From positions 15,312,787-15,376,786 of the forward strand of contig NC_067195.1 of the NCBI RefSeq assembly GCF_000699445.3: a DNA stretch of 64,000 bases. The letters run 5' to 3'. The position numbers were made by a program, and so were the translations under genes. Each line of letters begins with the position of its first letter. Position 1 is the first letter of the stretch. Of this stretch, positions 1 to 10,281 are shown in pieces. The DNA comes from Schistosoma haematobium. Lineage: Eukaryota > Platyhelminthes > Trematoda > Strigeidida > Schistosomatidae. The notes under the pieces are model-generated. The model was not told the DNA's origin. It saw only the letters and a program-made list of their open reading frames with translations, and made no database searches.

Positions 1-2100
1 TTTATTAAGATACATGTTTGTGTTCACAAATGTAAATGATTATTGACTTATATTAATTAAGTTAAAGCCAATACATGTTAAATATTTAAACAAAGTAATT
101 GTGAATGTAATTTAACCAAGTTAAAAAATTGTAGACTATAACTTATCTGGCATACAATCAACATTTTGAACAGTGAACACTTAAACTATACATCTGTTTC
201 AAAGGTGAGTATCTACCTTGTCATTTTCTTACTTTATACGTTGAAAGTCACCTACTTCTCTCGATACGGTTATTTAATCTTTGCCAGTGTCTCTTTATTA
301 ATCACTACTTGAAGGACAGTTCATCATATGTGTTGAGGAGTTTAAGATCTGTAAAGATGTATCATACGCGACAAAATCGTTTATACTATTGATTCTAATC
401 GAATCAGTCAAATAGCTGAAAATATAATAAACGTATTGTATATTGGATAACACAAATGTTTTTTCGTAAAGGAAAACAGAGCGATTACTTTGTAGCATGT
501 ATCTCTGGTACATTAGTACAAGTTTTGCTAATTTTTCAAGGTTTTATTATCTCATTATCAATATTATTGTTCATTTTTTTCAGCTCGGGCACCAGTTATA
601 TGTAGCTGGACTTGCCTTTCATTTATATATAGTTCTGAGATAAATTAGACTCCTTTTACAGATTAATTTTCAATGTAAACACAAAAGTGATATTCAAAGC
701 GAAAGTAAACTCTTAAGTGTTTAGATTACTCAGTGTACCTTCCATGTCTAAAACATGCAATCCATCATCTTAACATCCACATGCAATTGTAATTATAACA
801 CCTTTTCGGTACTTCCGATCATGTTTACCATTTTATTAAATAACCATAATTCTACATTTACCAAAATTAAGTTTAGTACCATATTTATTCCGACAACAAG
901 GCTTGGTTTTGGGATTTTATCAACATTGTGAACTTAACATGCACTTTACAATTTAAATGCTCAACATTTTAGCCTATTACTCCTTTGTTGAAATAGTTTT
1001 TGAGTGCATTATGTCCGTTCAAATAATGTAGCCTTATGTTTTTTCAGCGTCATCTCTCCTCTTTTTATCAAACCGCCCGTGTATTTAGAATTCTGTGTAT
1101 TCCGTTATCGTTTTAAGCACCTCTATTTTTGTTGTCGGAATGATGAACAGGCTGGTGATAGTGATTCAAGTTAAATTCAATGGGTATTCCATGGAATGAG
1201 TTACAGCTTTCTTGGTGTTTAGATTATTTCAGCTAAATGTGTCTAGACAGACTTAAATATGGGACAACTAGTGTAATTAAATGTAACTCTATTTGAATTT
1301 GTATAGATGGTGTTCTTCAATGACAAGATACGAACCACACAGATATCTAGTAGCTGTAATGTTTTCAGCAGATTCGTGCATTACTTAAGAGAGCATTTGG
1401 TAATGCAGTTACTTTCATTTTATTTTGGCTTCACAGACTACCATTTCATAACTCGATTTCATTTGATCACATTCTCAAGGACGACTTCTTTTGACTAATA
1501 ATATTCTTTGAAGAGAGTATAGACCTAGATCCCAAAATTCATGATAAGAACAATGTGCACACATTGAGAAGTCTCAAAAACAAAACTGTTGCCGCTGTTT
1601 TTCATGCACAGGTTGCTTTAGAAACAAAAATCCAGACTTCAGGATGATACCTATGGTCATGTTTAAGTCTGTAGAAAAAGGAAGCTTTATTTTTTGAAAT
1701 CCTCATAAACTGTTGGAATTTACACTTCATCTTTCCAATTATTCGTTAGTCGTTCATTCAATAAATAGTGGGATGAGAATGATCTAATAATCACTAATAA
1801 ATCGACTCGAAAAGGGATTGCAAAATAGTGAGGTTTAGGATAGGAAGAAATCAAGATATGAAATATGACTATAAATGTGGCGGATAGAAGGGGAACTCTA
1901 AAGAGCCTACGCGTATTTGTTAAATGACCTGGCGCTATTGAAACATCAACAAATAATCCAAATTACGCTATGTTACATGCTTGTGATGAAGGACTAATTG
2001 TTGTTCATGTTTGATGCTTGATTTCGTCAAACTACATTTTATAAGCAACTACCAACATCCATGTTCGTCACCACATTAATTAGGGAGGCGAATCAAACGG
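1..2100. other. Intergenic AT-rich DNA, no gene seen
   Basis: Only short frames without family resemblance occur here. No LTR, tRNA-like or reverse-transcriptase motif was recognised. The stretch ends where a decayed transposase frame begins. Confidence 0.5.
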
Positions 2101-2397
2101 CCAATCCTAGGTCGCCTAGTAGCCCTATTAGTTAGTGAAGTATTCATAGTTTGGATCTATGGTGGTGAAGTAAAACCATCTGATTTCAACGAAATATCCG
2201 CAGCAACTGTAACCGAGCTACAAGAATTGCTGACATTAGGGCTTTATGTAGATAAGTGTCAGGTACGTTTTACAGTTAAATTAGTTACTGTTATTTGTGA
2301 CACTCCAGCTCGTAGCGAAGTCAGATATGTTGTTGGACACAACGGTATCGCTGGTTGTGACAACTGTCAGGATTCAGGGATACAACTAGGTGGTTGA
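2101..2397 (+). pseudogene. CACTA (En/Spm-like) transposase fragment
   Basis: A frame of about 98 codons, open from roughly 2101 to the TGA at 2395-2397, reads PILGRLV, then VWIYGGEVKPSDFNE, then VTVICDTPARSEV and VGHNGIAGCDNCQ. The order W-P-I-L-G, a 'GxxKP' block, 'ICDxPAR' and 'GHxGxxGCxxC' is what I know from animal and plant CACTA-type (tnp2-like) transposases. A CACTA family has been described in schistosomes. No start codon, no remaining transposase domain and no terminal inverted repeats are visible, so this is a relic. It lies about 100 bp upstream of the short-LTR element. The assignment rests on motif memory, not a search. Confidence 0.55.
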
Positions 2398-2503
2398 ATG
2401 ACTTTCTCCAATGGTGAAAACGAATTGAGAAGTGACGTCATTTTTCGTAGTAGGTCCCAATTCATCCATCATCCTAGTAGAAGTTTATTGTGTTTGTGTG
2501 AAA

Positions 2504-2649
2504 TAATAATTCCTTTGTATTTGTTGAATGCTTGGTTTCGAATTCCAAATACAGTACATTCGTTCGTGCTCATCTAGTTCTTCATGATCCAATTGCATTA
2601 TTTCTGGGATTCTGAGTTCGTACTATAATTCAAATACTCCTAATTATCA
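2504..2649 (+). repeat. Left 146-bp direct repeat (putative LTR) of the gag-only element
   Basis: It aligns over its full length with 9320-9465 with scattered substitutions and the same length. Both end in ...AATTATCA. The following TGGCGTCAC at about 2653 could be a primer binding site, because the 57-kb copy has TGGTGTCAC at the same place. The exact 5' edge is uncertain by a few bases. Confidence 0.55.
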
Positions 2650-2662
2650 TATTGGCGTCACG

Positions 2663-3200
2663 ATGGAGCCTGCGATGGAATTGTTGGATATGCATTCAAA
2701 TCTTGATGCTTTTGAGGAATACTTCGAAAGGTTCGAAACCTGGGTTATGTCCAAGGAAGATGCTGAGGATGTTAATATTGTAACACATTTCCTCACATTC
2801 ACCGGAAAAGAGCATACAGATTATTAAAAATTCTGGCATTACCGGAAAAGCCCATTTCGCTTTCTTATACAACTCTCAAGGATCTACTGCTAGACTATGT
2901 TAAGTATACAAATTTCGGACGTGGTAAAGGAGGAAGATTTCGTAAAATGATTCATGAGAATATAAAAAATTCCACTACATTCCGTCATCTCAACCCAGTG
3001 CATACTCAACGTTATGCAGATAATTCATTGAGAAGTTGCGATGCATTTCACCAAGATGGGCACAAGTTCGGTCTATGCTTGTTTTGTGGCAAGTTCCACC
3101 CTTTTAATTCGTGTAAATTTCGTAATTCTAAGTGCTTTAAATGTGGTGATATTGGACATATTCAGTCAGTCTATAATACTACTGTTTATCTTGCTGCAAC
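2663..3200 (+). pseudogene. Gag-like protein, N-terminal part (frameshifted, interrupted)
   Basis: The ATG at 2663 opens a frame beginning MEPAMELLDMHSNLDAFEEY, followed by a 'FERFETW' helix typical of retroelement capsids. About 150 bp in, near 2810, a one-base loss shifts the frame. The reading continues in the next frame as LLKILALPEKP and runs to 3200. Near the end are two zinc knuckles: CLFCGKFHPFNSC and a second, CFKCGDIGHIQSVY, whose last Cys is Tyr. The gypsy element at 3201 cuts the frame in the codon after ...LAA. The distal part resumes at 8433. I recognise the family as a repeated schistosome gag-like protein, but not by name. Confidence 0.65.
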
Positions 3201-3523
3201 TGTAGCGGTAAATAAATCCCTAAAATAAATAGCTCTGTAAGTTTTCGACATTGGATGCTGACCATATGTTTTAGTGGACTCATCTAGCTGAAGGCGCACG
3301 GTCAGGCATCCGCACCAGATCACGTGTGGTAACGCCGTGCTCAACATCAACCGCAATCGCTAGCCAGATTAGATCAGAGAATTCCGATATATTGGTCATC
3401 GCCAAATATACTCTTCCGATCTCCTCGACTCTGTCTTTTGATTTCTCTTGGTGGGAACGAAATATATTAGGAGGTGTTACTGGTAGAAGCGTTGTCAAAC
3501 ACTGAATACCTGTGACATCATCA
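3201..3523 (+). repeat. 5' LTR, gypsy copy 1
   Basis: Bounded by TGTAGCGG and CATCATCA and repeated at 8110-8432, 9785-10107 and 14723-15044. It carries the GCTGACC variant shared with the 5' LTR of copy 2. AATAAATCCC and AAAATAAATAG near its start include AATAAA motifs that could serve in 3' processing. Confidence 0.9.
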
Positions 3524-3524
3524 T

Positions 3525-3541
3525 TGGTGAACCCAACGTGA
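3525..3541 (+). promoter_or_regulatory. Primer binding site, tRNA-Trp type
   Basis: One base after the LTR, TGGTGAACCCAACGTGA matches the complement of the tRNA-Trp 3' end (TGGTGACCCCGACGTGA) at 15 of 17 positions as I know it. Use of tRNA-Trp is characteristic of the CsRn1 group of gypsy elements. Confidence 0.7.
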
Positions 3542-3698
3542 TCTGGTACACCTAATTGCAACTGTGAGTCTGTTCCTTTTTGGGATTTTTATATATCATT
3601 GCCTTATTTTTTATTTATTTATTTATTTTTCGTGTTTTTTTCTTGGATATATATATATATTTTTTCCCCTCGTTCATTATCGTACTTCATACTTCATC
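3542..3698 (+). other. Untranslated leader with ATTT and AT runs, gypsy copy 1
   Basis: Between primer site and gag lie a (TTTA)n tract near 3608-3630 and an (AT)n tract near 3648-3660. The copy 2 leader (10126-10281) is nearly identical, including these simple repeats. Confidence 0.6.
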
Positions 3699-4625
3699 AT
3701 GACTGAACAGACACCTAAAGTACTCAAGCTTAAGACTTTGTCCCCGCCTTCGTTTCAACTGATGCCCTTCTGGCCCGACAACATCGAAGCCTGGTTTTGC
3801 TACGCAGAAGCCGACTTCTCCGAGCACGGCGTGATCGACACACGTGCACAATTCCTCGCAGTAGTCAAGGCACTACCGCGGGAATTCAACAGGTACGTAA
3901 CACCTAGTATGTTTACTAGTGATGTTTCCGATCCTTACGAAATCTTAAAACGCTCGATTCTTAAACGAGGAGATCTAACCGATCGACAAAGGTTAGATCA
4001 ACTCTTCAGTAACATCGACCTGCAACACGGTTCTGCGACGGACATGTTGCAACGGGTGAGAGAGGTAATAGGCCCAAGAACTTTCGACGAAGGTCTATTC
4101 AAACAACTCTTCTTGTCAAAACTTCCCCAACAGGTGCAAGCAGTTCTGGTCTCGTTCCAGAACAACGCCTTAGACGAGCTAGCTGCATCTGCCGACCGCA
4201 TTCTAGAAATTACGAAACCTTCTACTACCGAGGTATTTTCAGTCAAAGAAAAGCCTCACACGACTCAGAATGATATAACCGACTTATGTCACACACTCAC
4301 GCGTTATCTTAGTCTTCGTACCGACCGTAAGAGATCGCGCACACCACGTAGAAGCATTTTCGTAAGCGATCTGTCTCTAGACCACGAGAGACAGATAACC
4401 CCGACTGGTACTGGTATCATAACCAGTATGGAAAGTTTTCCAGAAATTACAGAAAACCCTGCAATTTTCCCAACACGAAACCGACTGATTCGAAAAACAT
4501 TTCGGGAAACTTCCAGGCCGGCACGCGTTAACGGCAACCGTAGCCGGCGAACAAAGCCGTCTGTTATTCGTCACAGATGTGACAACGAGAGTTCGCTACC
4601 TCGTCGACACTGGCGCAGAAGTTAG
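3699..4625 (+). CDS. gag: Gag polyprotein, gypsy copy 1 (frameshifted near the end)
   Basis: The start is taken as the ATG at 3699 ([10 protein letters not shown]), not an upstream Met in the leader, because this is where the conserved capsid begins. The frame shows '[18 protein letters not shown]', '[20 protein letters not shown]', '[20 protein letters not shown]' and '[17 protein letters not shown]', the usual capsid order of CsRn1-type Gag. After the basic tract [11 protein letters not shown] (about 4320-4355) the homologous zinc-finger sequence WYWYHNQYG...RKPCNF lies in another frame (4406-4470). The last ~80 codons of the open frame are therefore out of register. The finger itself has Tyr at two expected Cys positions. 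The end overlaps the pol frame by 47 bp. The product would assemble the cytoplasmic particle. Confidence 0.7.
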   Translation: MTEQTPKVLKLKTLSPPSFQLMPFWPDNIEAWFCYAEADFSEHGVIDTRAQFLAVVKALPREFNRYVTPSMFTSDVSDPYEILKRSILKRGDLTDRQRLDQLFSNIDLQHGSATDMLQRVREVIGPRTFDEGLFKQLFLSKLPQQVQAVLVSFQNNALDELAASADRILEITKPSTTEVFSVKEKPHTTQNDITDLCHTLTRYLSLRTDRKRSRTPRRSIFVSDLSLDHERQITPTGTGIITSMESFPEITENPAIFPTRNRLIRKTFRETSRPARVNGNRSRRTKPSVIRHRCDNESSLPRRHWRRS

Positions 4626-5712
4626 CGTTCTCCCAGCAAATCCTAACGACCGGCTTCACGAATCGACCCTAAACTTACAGGCGGCAAACGGAAAACCGAT
4701 CGCTACGTATGGCAAAAGGTACGTTTACCTTAACGTGGGTTTACGCAAACCCATTCACTGGATTTTCGTTGTTGCAGATGTTTCTATGCCAATCATTGGT
4801 ATGGACCTTCTACAACACCACAATCTGATCATCGATACGCGCAAACGGAGGCTAGTAGACGGAAACACTAATTTGTCCGTTTGCGTAACTTCTTTTACTG
4901 GTTGTAGAGTATCCCCAGTCACAGTTAAACATATGATAGACCCACTCTATCAACCACTACTCGATAAGTACCCTGGGATACAACAAACTCAACCGAAACT
5001 ACCGTGTGTAACCAGCAACGTTACACATCACATCACGACTACAGGACCATCTGTATTCTCTAAAGCACGACGACTAGCTCCTGAAAAGCTAAGGTTAGCG
5101 AAAAACGAATTCGATCACATGATGGACTTAGGAATCATACGACCGTCAAGTAGCCCATATGCATCTCCGTTGCACATGGTCCCTAAAAAGGACAGCAACG
5201 ATTGGCGTCCAACTGGTGACTATCGGCGATTGAACGCGAAAACCATTCCCGATCGTTACCCGTTGCCTCACATTCACGATTTGACAGCTACCTTGAAAGG
5301 TACAACTGTCTTTTCGAAAATCGACTTGGTTAAAGCGTATAACCAAATCCCTATGGCTACTGACGACATTCCGAAAACAGCTATCATAACTCCCTTCGGA
5401 CTCTATGAATTTTTGCGAATGCCTTTCGGTCTAAGGAATGCCGCTCAAACATTCCAAAGATTCATAGACGACGTTTTTCGAGGTCTCAACTTCGTACACG
5501 CGTATGTTGATGACTGTCTAATCGCAAGTCCGGACAGAGAAACACATCTCAAGCATCTGGATCTTGTTTTCGAACGACTTCAAAAACATGGCATTACTGT
5601 AAACGTTCAGAAATGCCAATTCGGAACCGACTCATTAGACTTTCTGGGACACACTATCGATGCTCAAGGCATTCGACCTCTTAGGACCAAAGTGGCGGCC
5701 ATTCTGGATTAA
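4579..5712 (+). CDS. pol: Pol: aspartic protease and reverse transcriptase, gypsy copy 1
   Basis: The frame is open upstream of 4579 to at least about 4513 and has no ATG, so it presumably depends on frameshifting from gag. The retropepsin site [11 protein letters not shown] is near the start. Reverse transcriptase follows: '[20 protein letters not shown]', '[12 protein letters not shown]', motif [14 protein letters not shown], motif [17 protein letters not shown], motif [12 protein letters not shown], then '[11 protein letters not shown]'. All catalytic Asp residues are present. The frame stops at TAA 5710-5712, in the middle of conserved RT-connection sequence: the next codons [15 protein letters not shown] continue in the same frame. 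The same stop is in copy 2 (12293). Enzyme role: processing of Gag-Pol and cDNA synthesis. Confidence 0.85.
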   Translation: MTTRVRYLVDTGAEVSVLPANPNDRLHESTLNLQAANGKPIATYGKRYVYLNVGLRKPIHWIFVVADVSMPIIGMDLLQHHNLIIDTRKRRLVDGNTNLSVCVTSFTGCRVSPVTVKHMIDPLYQPLLDKYPGIQQTQPKLPCVTSNVTHHITTTGPSVFSKARRLAPEKLRLAKNEFDHMMDLGIIRPSSSPYASPLHMVPKKDSNDWRPTGDYRRLNAKTIPDRYPLPHIHDLTATLKGTTVFSKIDLVKAYNQIPMATDDIPKTAIITPFGLYEFLRMPFGLRNAAQTFQRFIDDVFRGLNFVHAYVDDCLIASPDRETHLKHLDLVFERLQKHGITVNVQKCQFGTDSLDFLGHTIDAQGIRPLRTKVAAILD

Positions 5713-7616
5713 CCAGAACCGACCACCGTCAAGCAATTACGCACGTTTAACGGCCTGGTAAGTTTCTATAGACGTTTCACACCCAAATGCGCATTACTTA
5801 TGAAACCTCTGACCGACCAACTTCGTGGAAATGCGAAATCCATTAATTTGGACGACACCGCACGAAAAGCATTCTCCACAGTTAAGGAACTGATCGCTAA
5901 AGCAACAATGCTTGCACATCAGGACACCCGAGCACCCATTAGCATCGCAGTAGACGCATCCAACTCGGCAATCGGAGGAGTCTTACAACAATGGGTTAAC
6001 AACTCCTGGCAACCCTTGGTATTTTTCTCAAGAAGGTTGCTAGACACCGAATCGAGGTACAGCACATTCGGTAGGGAACTCCCAGCTATGTATTGTGCTG
6101 TACGGCATTTCCAACACTACATCGAAGGTCGTGAATTCACTCTTTTCACGGACCATAAACCGCTCGCTTTCTCGTTAAGCTCTCCTTCTGACAAGTACTC
6201 TCCCCGTGAGTCTCGACAACTGGACTACATTTCGCAGTTTACTTCAGACATTCAACACATCTCTGGAGCAAACAATGTAGTTGCAGATGCCTTATCTCGC
6301 ATAACTTTCTTGAACAGTTTCCAAGGAATCGACCTTCTTAAACTCACCGAGCTTCAAAAGAAGACAGTGATCTTCAGCACGAGTTATCGTCCACAACACC
6401 TAAACTACGCATCAAACAGATGGGAACAGGTAAGGAAACCTTACTTTGTGACACATCTACAGGTAGGGATCGCCCAATCGTGCCGAAACACTATCGACGC
6501 AATGTCTTCAACACATTGCACAAACTTTCGCATCCAGGTGTTCGTGCAACCATCAAGCTTATAGCAGAAAGGTTTTGCTGGCCTGGAATGAATAAAGACG
6601 TGAGGGAGTGGGCACGCTCCTGTGTAAGCTGCCAAAAATCTAAGGTTATCAGACACAATAAATGTCCCTTAGGCTCATTTAAAACTCCCGATGCTCGTTT
6701 CGACCATGTTCATCTTGATTTGGTAGGACCTTTACCAGATTCAAATGGATACTCTTATCTCTTAACCTGCGTAGACCGTTTCACTCGATGGCCAGAAGCG
6801 GTACCTATCAAGGACATCACTGCTGAAACAGTGGCCCGCACCTTCGTCGAACGATGGGTAGCAAACTTCGGTTGCCCTTCAACCATCACTACAGATCGCG
6901 GACGTCAGTTTGAATCTGATCTTTTCCGTCGTCTGACCACACTTTTAGGAATCACTCGCTTCCGAACGACCGCCTACCATCCACAATCAAACGGGTTGGT
7001 AGAACGTTTTCACCGACAACTGAAAGCTTCGCTATCAGCAGCAAACGTTTCACAGTGGACCGACGCTCTTCCACTCGTCTTACTAGGTATCCGCAATGCA
7101 GTGAAAGCTGACATTGGATACACTGCGTCTCAACTCGTTTATGGAACGACACTTCGACTTCCAGGAGAATTCGTGGATCCTTCATCCTCTTCAATGAACA
7201 TGGATCTAACCTCCTACACGAACAGGCTTACAAACGCAATGCGTTCAGTTAAACCTGCTTCCACTCTACCTCAATCAACTGATGTTTTCGTTCAACCTGG
7301 CTTACGATATAGTACACACGTTTTCATTCGTCGAGACTCGCATCGACGACCATTCGAATCAGCATACGAAGGACCCTTCAAAGTTCTTCAACGTGAATCT
7401 AAGTACTATATAGTTGATAAGAACGGAACAAACGATAGTATCAGCATCGATCGCTTAAAAGCAGCGTATTTAGAAGGAAATCCCATTCACGTCGACTTTC
7501 CTTCGGTACAATCGCACAACACGACTCCTACACTCATAATTCCTCAACCGACAACCAACACTAGCGATGATACTCCGAATGTATCTGAAAATATACCTAA
7601 AACGACGCGTCCCTGA
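5713..7616 (+). pseudogene. pol: Pol: RNase H and integrase, gypsy copy 1 (frameshifted)
   Basis: It continues pol after the internal stop. RNase [49 protein letters not shown] and [12 protein letters not shown]. Near 6356 one A is missing from an A-run (AAAA-G versus AAAAA-G in copy 2), so the remainder is in another frame (open to TGA 7614-7616). Integrase: zinc-binding HKLSHPGV...[11 protein letters not shown] core with Asp in HLDLVGP, Asp in TTDRGRQF and Glu in GLVERFHR, then a C-terminal GPF module (AYEGPFKVL). The copy is inactive as it stands. Confidence 0.85.
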
Positions 7617-8094
7617 AGGAGAGTAAGATTTTTAGAACATTTAAACGACTACTGCACGTAAGGCACTACTCGACATTTTATATTATTTTTTTAAAAAAAA
7701 CAATTCTAATATGCTTATATATTTTTATTTCTATTTAAGAAAAACAAAACAAAAAAAACAATTTTTTTAATGCTATTACGTGTTCATGAGTTTATTTTCC
7801 ATTTTTTTTCTCTGACATTGTGCTTTTACACACATACGAGTGTATTTCGACATGCACTTACATTTTATTTTTTCTTTTCCAGGACGACTGGAAAAGAACG
7901 ATGACGTTTATGAGGATCTGAAATTTTCATTGTACATTTTTTTTTTACTATGTTGTACCTCGGTCCCATATAGTAAGGAAAGACGACCAGACGCTGCTAC
8001 ACTTAGTAAGCTATCAGAAGAGTGTTTACCAACGACAAACTCGTTGGGTTTAAACTTCTGGCTGGCCACGTCTTAGGGTCGTCACTGCCCCACT
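7617..8094 (+). other. 3' non-coding region, gypsy copy 1
   Basis: Between integrase stop and purine tract. The part 7660-7960 differs strongly (indels and substitutions) from the same place in copy 2, whereas 7960-8109 is again nearly identical. No accessory gene is convincing. Confidence 0.55.
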
Positions 8095-8109
8095 AGGGGG
8101 GGAGTGATC
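8095..8109 (+). promoter_or_regulatory. Polypurine tract, gypsy copy 1
   Basis: AGGGGGGGAGTGATC immediately precedes the 3' LTR, where plus-strand DNA priming is expected. It is repeated at 14708-14722 in copy 2. Confidence 0.7.
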
Positions 8110-8432
8110 TGTAGCGGTAAATAAATCCCTAAAATAAATAGCTCTGTAAGTTTTCGACATTGGATGCCGACCATATGTTTTAGTGGACTCATCTAGCTGA
8201 AGGCGCTCGGTCAAGCATCCGCACCAGATCACGTGTGGTAACGCCGTGCTCAACATCAACCGCAATCGCTAGCCAGATTAGATCAGAGAATTCCGATATA
8301 TTGGTCATCGCCAAATATACTCTTCCGATCTCCTCGACCCTGTCTTTTGATTTCTCTTGGTGGGAACGAAATATATTAGGAGGTGTTACTGGTAGAAGCG
8401 TTGTCAAACACTGAATACCTGTGACATCATCA
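8110..8432 (+). repeat. 3' LTR, gypsy copy 1
   Basis: 323 bp, about four differences from 3201-3523. It carries the GCCGACC variant shared with the 3' LTR of copy 2. The right flank repeats CAAC. Confidence 0.9.
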
Positions 8433-9075
8433 CAACTAATATTAAGTCTTGTAATTCTGATTCTATTAAATTGAGCATTTATAATGATCATTTATTTTCA
8501 TCAACGATTTCAAAAGGCAGTGTAGAGTCATATAGCAGTTCAGAGTTAAGTGAAACTCAGAATCCTTGTGAGACAACAGTTTCTAATCAATCGACTTATC
8601 AGATTTCTCATGTTATTTTACCAGATACGGTTTTTCCTAATGATTCACTTATTTATGACGAAATTCCTTGCAAATCTGAGGAAAGTATGTTAAATGAACC
8701 TAGTCATCATCGAAAACCTGATGTAGTTTTGATAGATGCTGATTTTTCTAATGATCCTTTACTCTGCAATAACATTCTTAATAAATTCCAGGGAACCATT
8801 TCAGAAGAATCGAATCTTTATGTCATATCAAATATTATTTGTCCTCATAATGCATTTGTTGCTTGTGGGAAACTTGTTCAATGAGAAGCACGAGTACTAA
8901 ATGAGCTCGATTTTGATTACAATTCGGATGATTTCATATCAACTTCTGTTTATCCTTATCACAAAAACACTTCTAGTGTCTACTCTAACCAATTTGAGAA
9001 ATATATTTTAAATGAAGCTACATCATTCATAACTTGAGGACATGAAGATTCAACATTATTTCGTGGGGGAGGATA
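8433..9075 (+). pseudogene. Gag-like protein, C-terminal part after the gypsy insertion
   Basis: The frame resumes as TNIKSCNSDSIKLSIYND and runs to TGA at 8882-8884, then continues in the same frame (ARVLNELDFDYNSDDF, YPYHKNTSSVYSNQFEKY) with stops to about 9060. The sequence is acidic and Ser/Asn-rich, with 'VVLIDADFSNDPLLC'. No enzymatic motif is present. A purine-rich GTGGGGGAGGATAG near 9064-9077 could be the element's polypurine tract. Confidence 0.6.
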
Positions 9076-9319
9076 GTCTATGGTTCAAATTCTAGGTAGC
9101 AGCGGTTTCAGTACACAACCGACATGCTGATTACACAATTCTAGGAAGAAGGTGAGTCTGTTCCGATTTCAGTTGTTAATTCTAATGCTAATGAGCACAT
9201 TCTAGTCTTTATCCAATACTCTATCGGACAGATACAGGATGAACTTAAGAAGACGTACAATCAATTACAGACACTTAGACTTCAATTTAAGCCGTGGTGG
9301 ATGTGGTGTATGAATAAAC
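9076..9319 (+). other. Tail of the gag-only element
   Basis: A short reading with VVNSNANEHILVFIQYSIGQ (about 9170-9230) may be a remnant of further element coding. No recognisable domain. Confidence 0.3.
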
Positions 9320-9465
9320 TAATGATTCCTTTGCACTTGTCGAATGCTTGATTTCGAATTCTAAATACATTACATTCGTTTGTGCTCATCTAGTACTTCT
9401 TGATCCGATTACGTTATTTCTGGGATTCTTAGTTCGTACTATAGTTCAAATACTCCTAATTATCA
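9320..9465 (+). repeat. Right 146-bp direct repeat (putative LTR) of the gag-only element
   Basis: Matches 2504-2649 in length and most positions; both end in AATTATCA. Confidence 0.55.
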
Positions 9466-9784
9466 TAGAAAGCCATATTACAGGCCAAAACATTACGAAA
9501 CTTGACGTGTGATGGAAATAAATGCTGTTAGTAGCTGATAAATAACAACACCCAACAACCGCGACAACATGTAACATGTGCGCGAGAACCCATAGCTCAG
9601 CTTCGTCACCGTCCTATAGTCTGTTCTTCAATATTTCAACTGCCATATCTCCCTTGAATATAATATTCAGGAATAAAACTTTATTTGGAACTTTGATAGT
9701 ACTTTCAACTTGACTTTTTGATTTTAGATTACTACAAATGAACCTGGGTGGGGAACCAGTGATTTTACTCGTCGCCAAGTATGT
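9466..9784. other. Spacer between the two gypsy-bearing elements
   Basis: 319 bp of unrecognised sequence. It directly abuts the 5' LTR of gypsy copy 2 with left flank TATGT. Confidence 0.4.
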
Positions 9785-10107
9785 TGTAGTGGTAAATAAA
9801 TCCCCAAAATAAATAGCTCTGTAAGTTTTCGACATTGGATGCTGACCATATGTTTTAGTGGACTCATCTAGCTGAAGGCGCACGGTCAGGCATCCGCACC
9901 AGATCACGTGTGGTAACGCCGTGCTCAACATCAACCGCAATCGCTAGCCAGATTAGATCAGAGAATTCCGATATATTGGTCATCGCCAAATATACTCTTC
10001 CGATCTCCTCGACTCTGTCTTTTGATTTCTCTTGGTGGGAACGAAATATATTAGGAGGTGTTACTGGTAGAAGCGTTGTCAAACACTGAATACCTGTGAC
10101 ATCATCA
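9785..10107 (+). repeat. 5' LTR, gypsy copy 2
   Basis: 323 bp, begins TGTAGTGG (T where the other three have C) and has CCCCAAAAT where the others have CCCTAAAAT. It shares GCTGACC with the 5' LTR of copy 1. Confidence 0.9.
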
Positions 10108-10108
10108 T

Positions 10109-10125
10109 TGGTGAACCCAACGTGA
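10109..10125 (+). promoter_or_regulatory. Primer binding site, tRNA-Trp type, copy 2
   Basis: Same 17 bases as at 3525, one base after the LTR. Confidence 0.7.
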
Positions 10126-10281
10126 TCTGGTACACCTAATTGCAACTGTGAGTCTGTTCCTTTTTGGGATTTTTATATATCATTGCCTTATTTTTTATTT
10201 ATTTATTTATTTTTCGTGTTTTTTTCTTGGATATATATATATATTTTTTCCCTCGTTCATTATCGTACTTCATACTTCATC

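Larger units (their letters stand above)
3201..8432 (+). mobile_element. CsRn1/Boudicca-like gypsy LTR retrotransposon, copy 1
   Basis: A complete element: 323-bp LTRs at both ends (TGTAGCGG...CATCATCA), a tRNA-Trp-type primer site, gag, pol in the order protease-RT-RNase H-integrase, a purine-rich tract and the 3' LTR. It is flanked by a 4-bp duplication CAAC (3197-3200 and 8433-8436) and sits inside the gag frame of the short-LTR element. The two LTRs differ at about four positions, so the insertion is fairly young. Coding is broken: gag frameshifts, an in-frame TAA at 5710 and a one-base deletion near 6356. Confidence 0.9.
2504..9465 (+). mobile_element. Short-LTR, gag-only retroelement split by a gypsy insertion
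   Basis: Two direct repeats of exactly 146 bp (2504-2649 and 9320-9465) flank a gag-like frame that starts 14 bp after the left repeat. Removing the gypsy element and one CAAC target copy restores the frame across 3200/8433. Without the insertion the element is about 1.7 kb. No protease, reverse transcriptase or integrase motif lies between the gag frame and the right repeat, so it looks non-autonomous (TRIM-like). A diverged second copy lies at 57.0-57.6 kb. A clean target duplication outside the repeats was not found. Confidence 0.55.

Noticed and set aside
3564..3698. Upstream Met codons extending gag into the leader
   Set aside because: The extension is hydrophobic, encoded by simple TTTA/AT tracts, and does not begin at a conserved position; MTEQ at 3699 is the better start.
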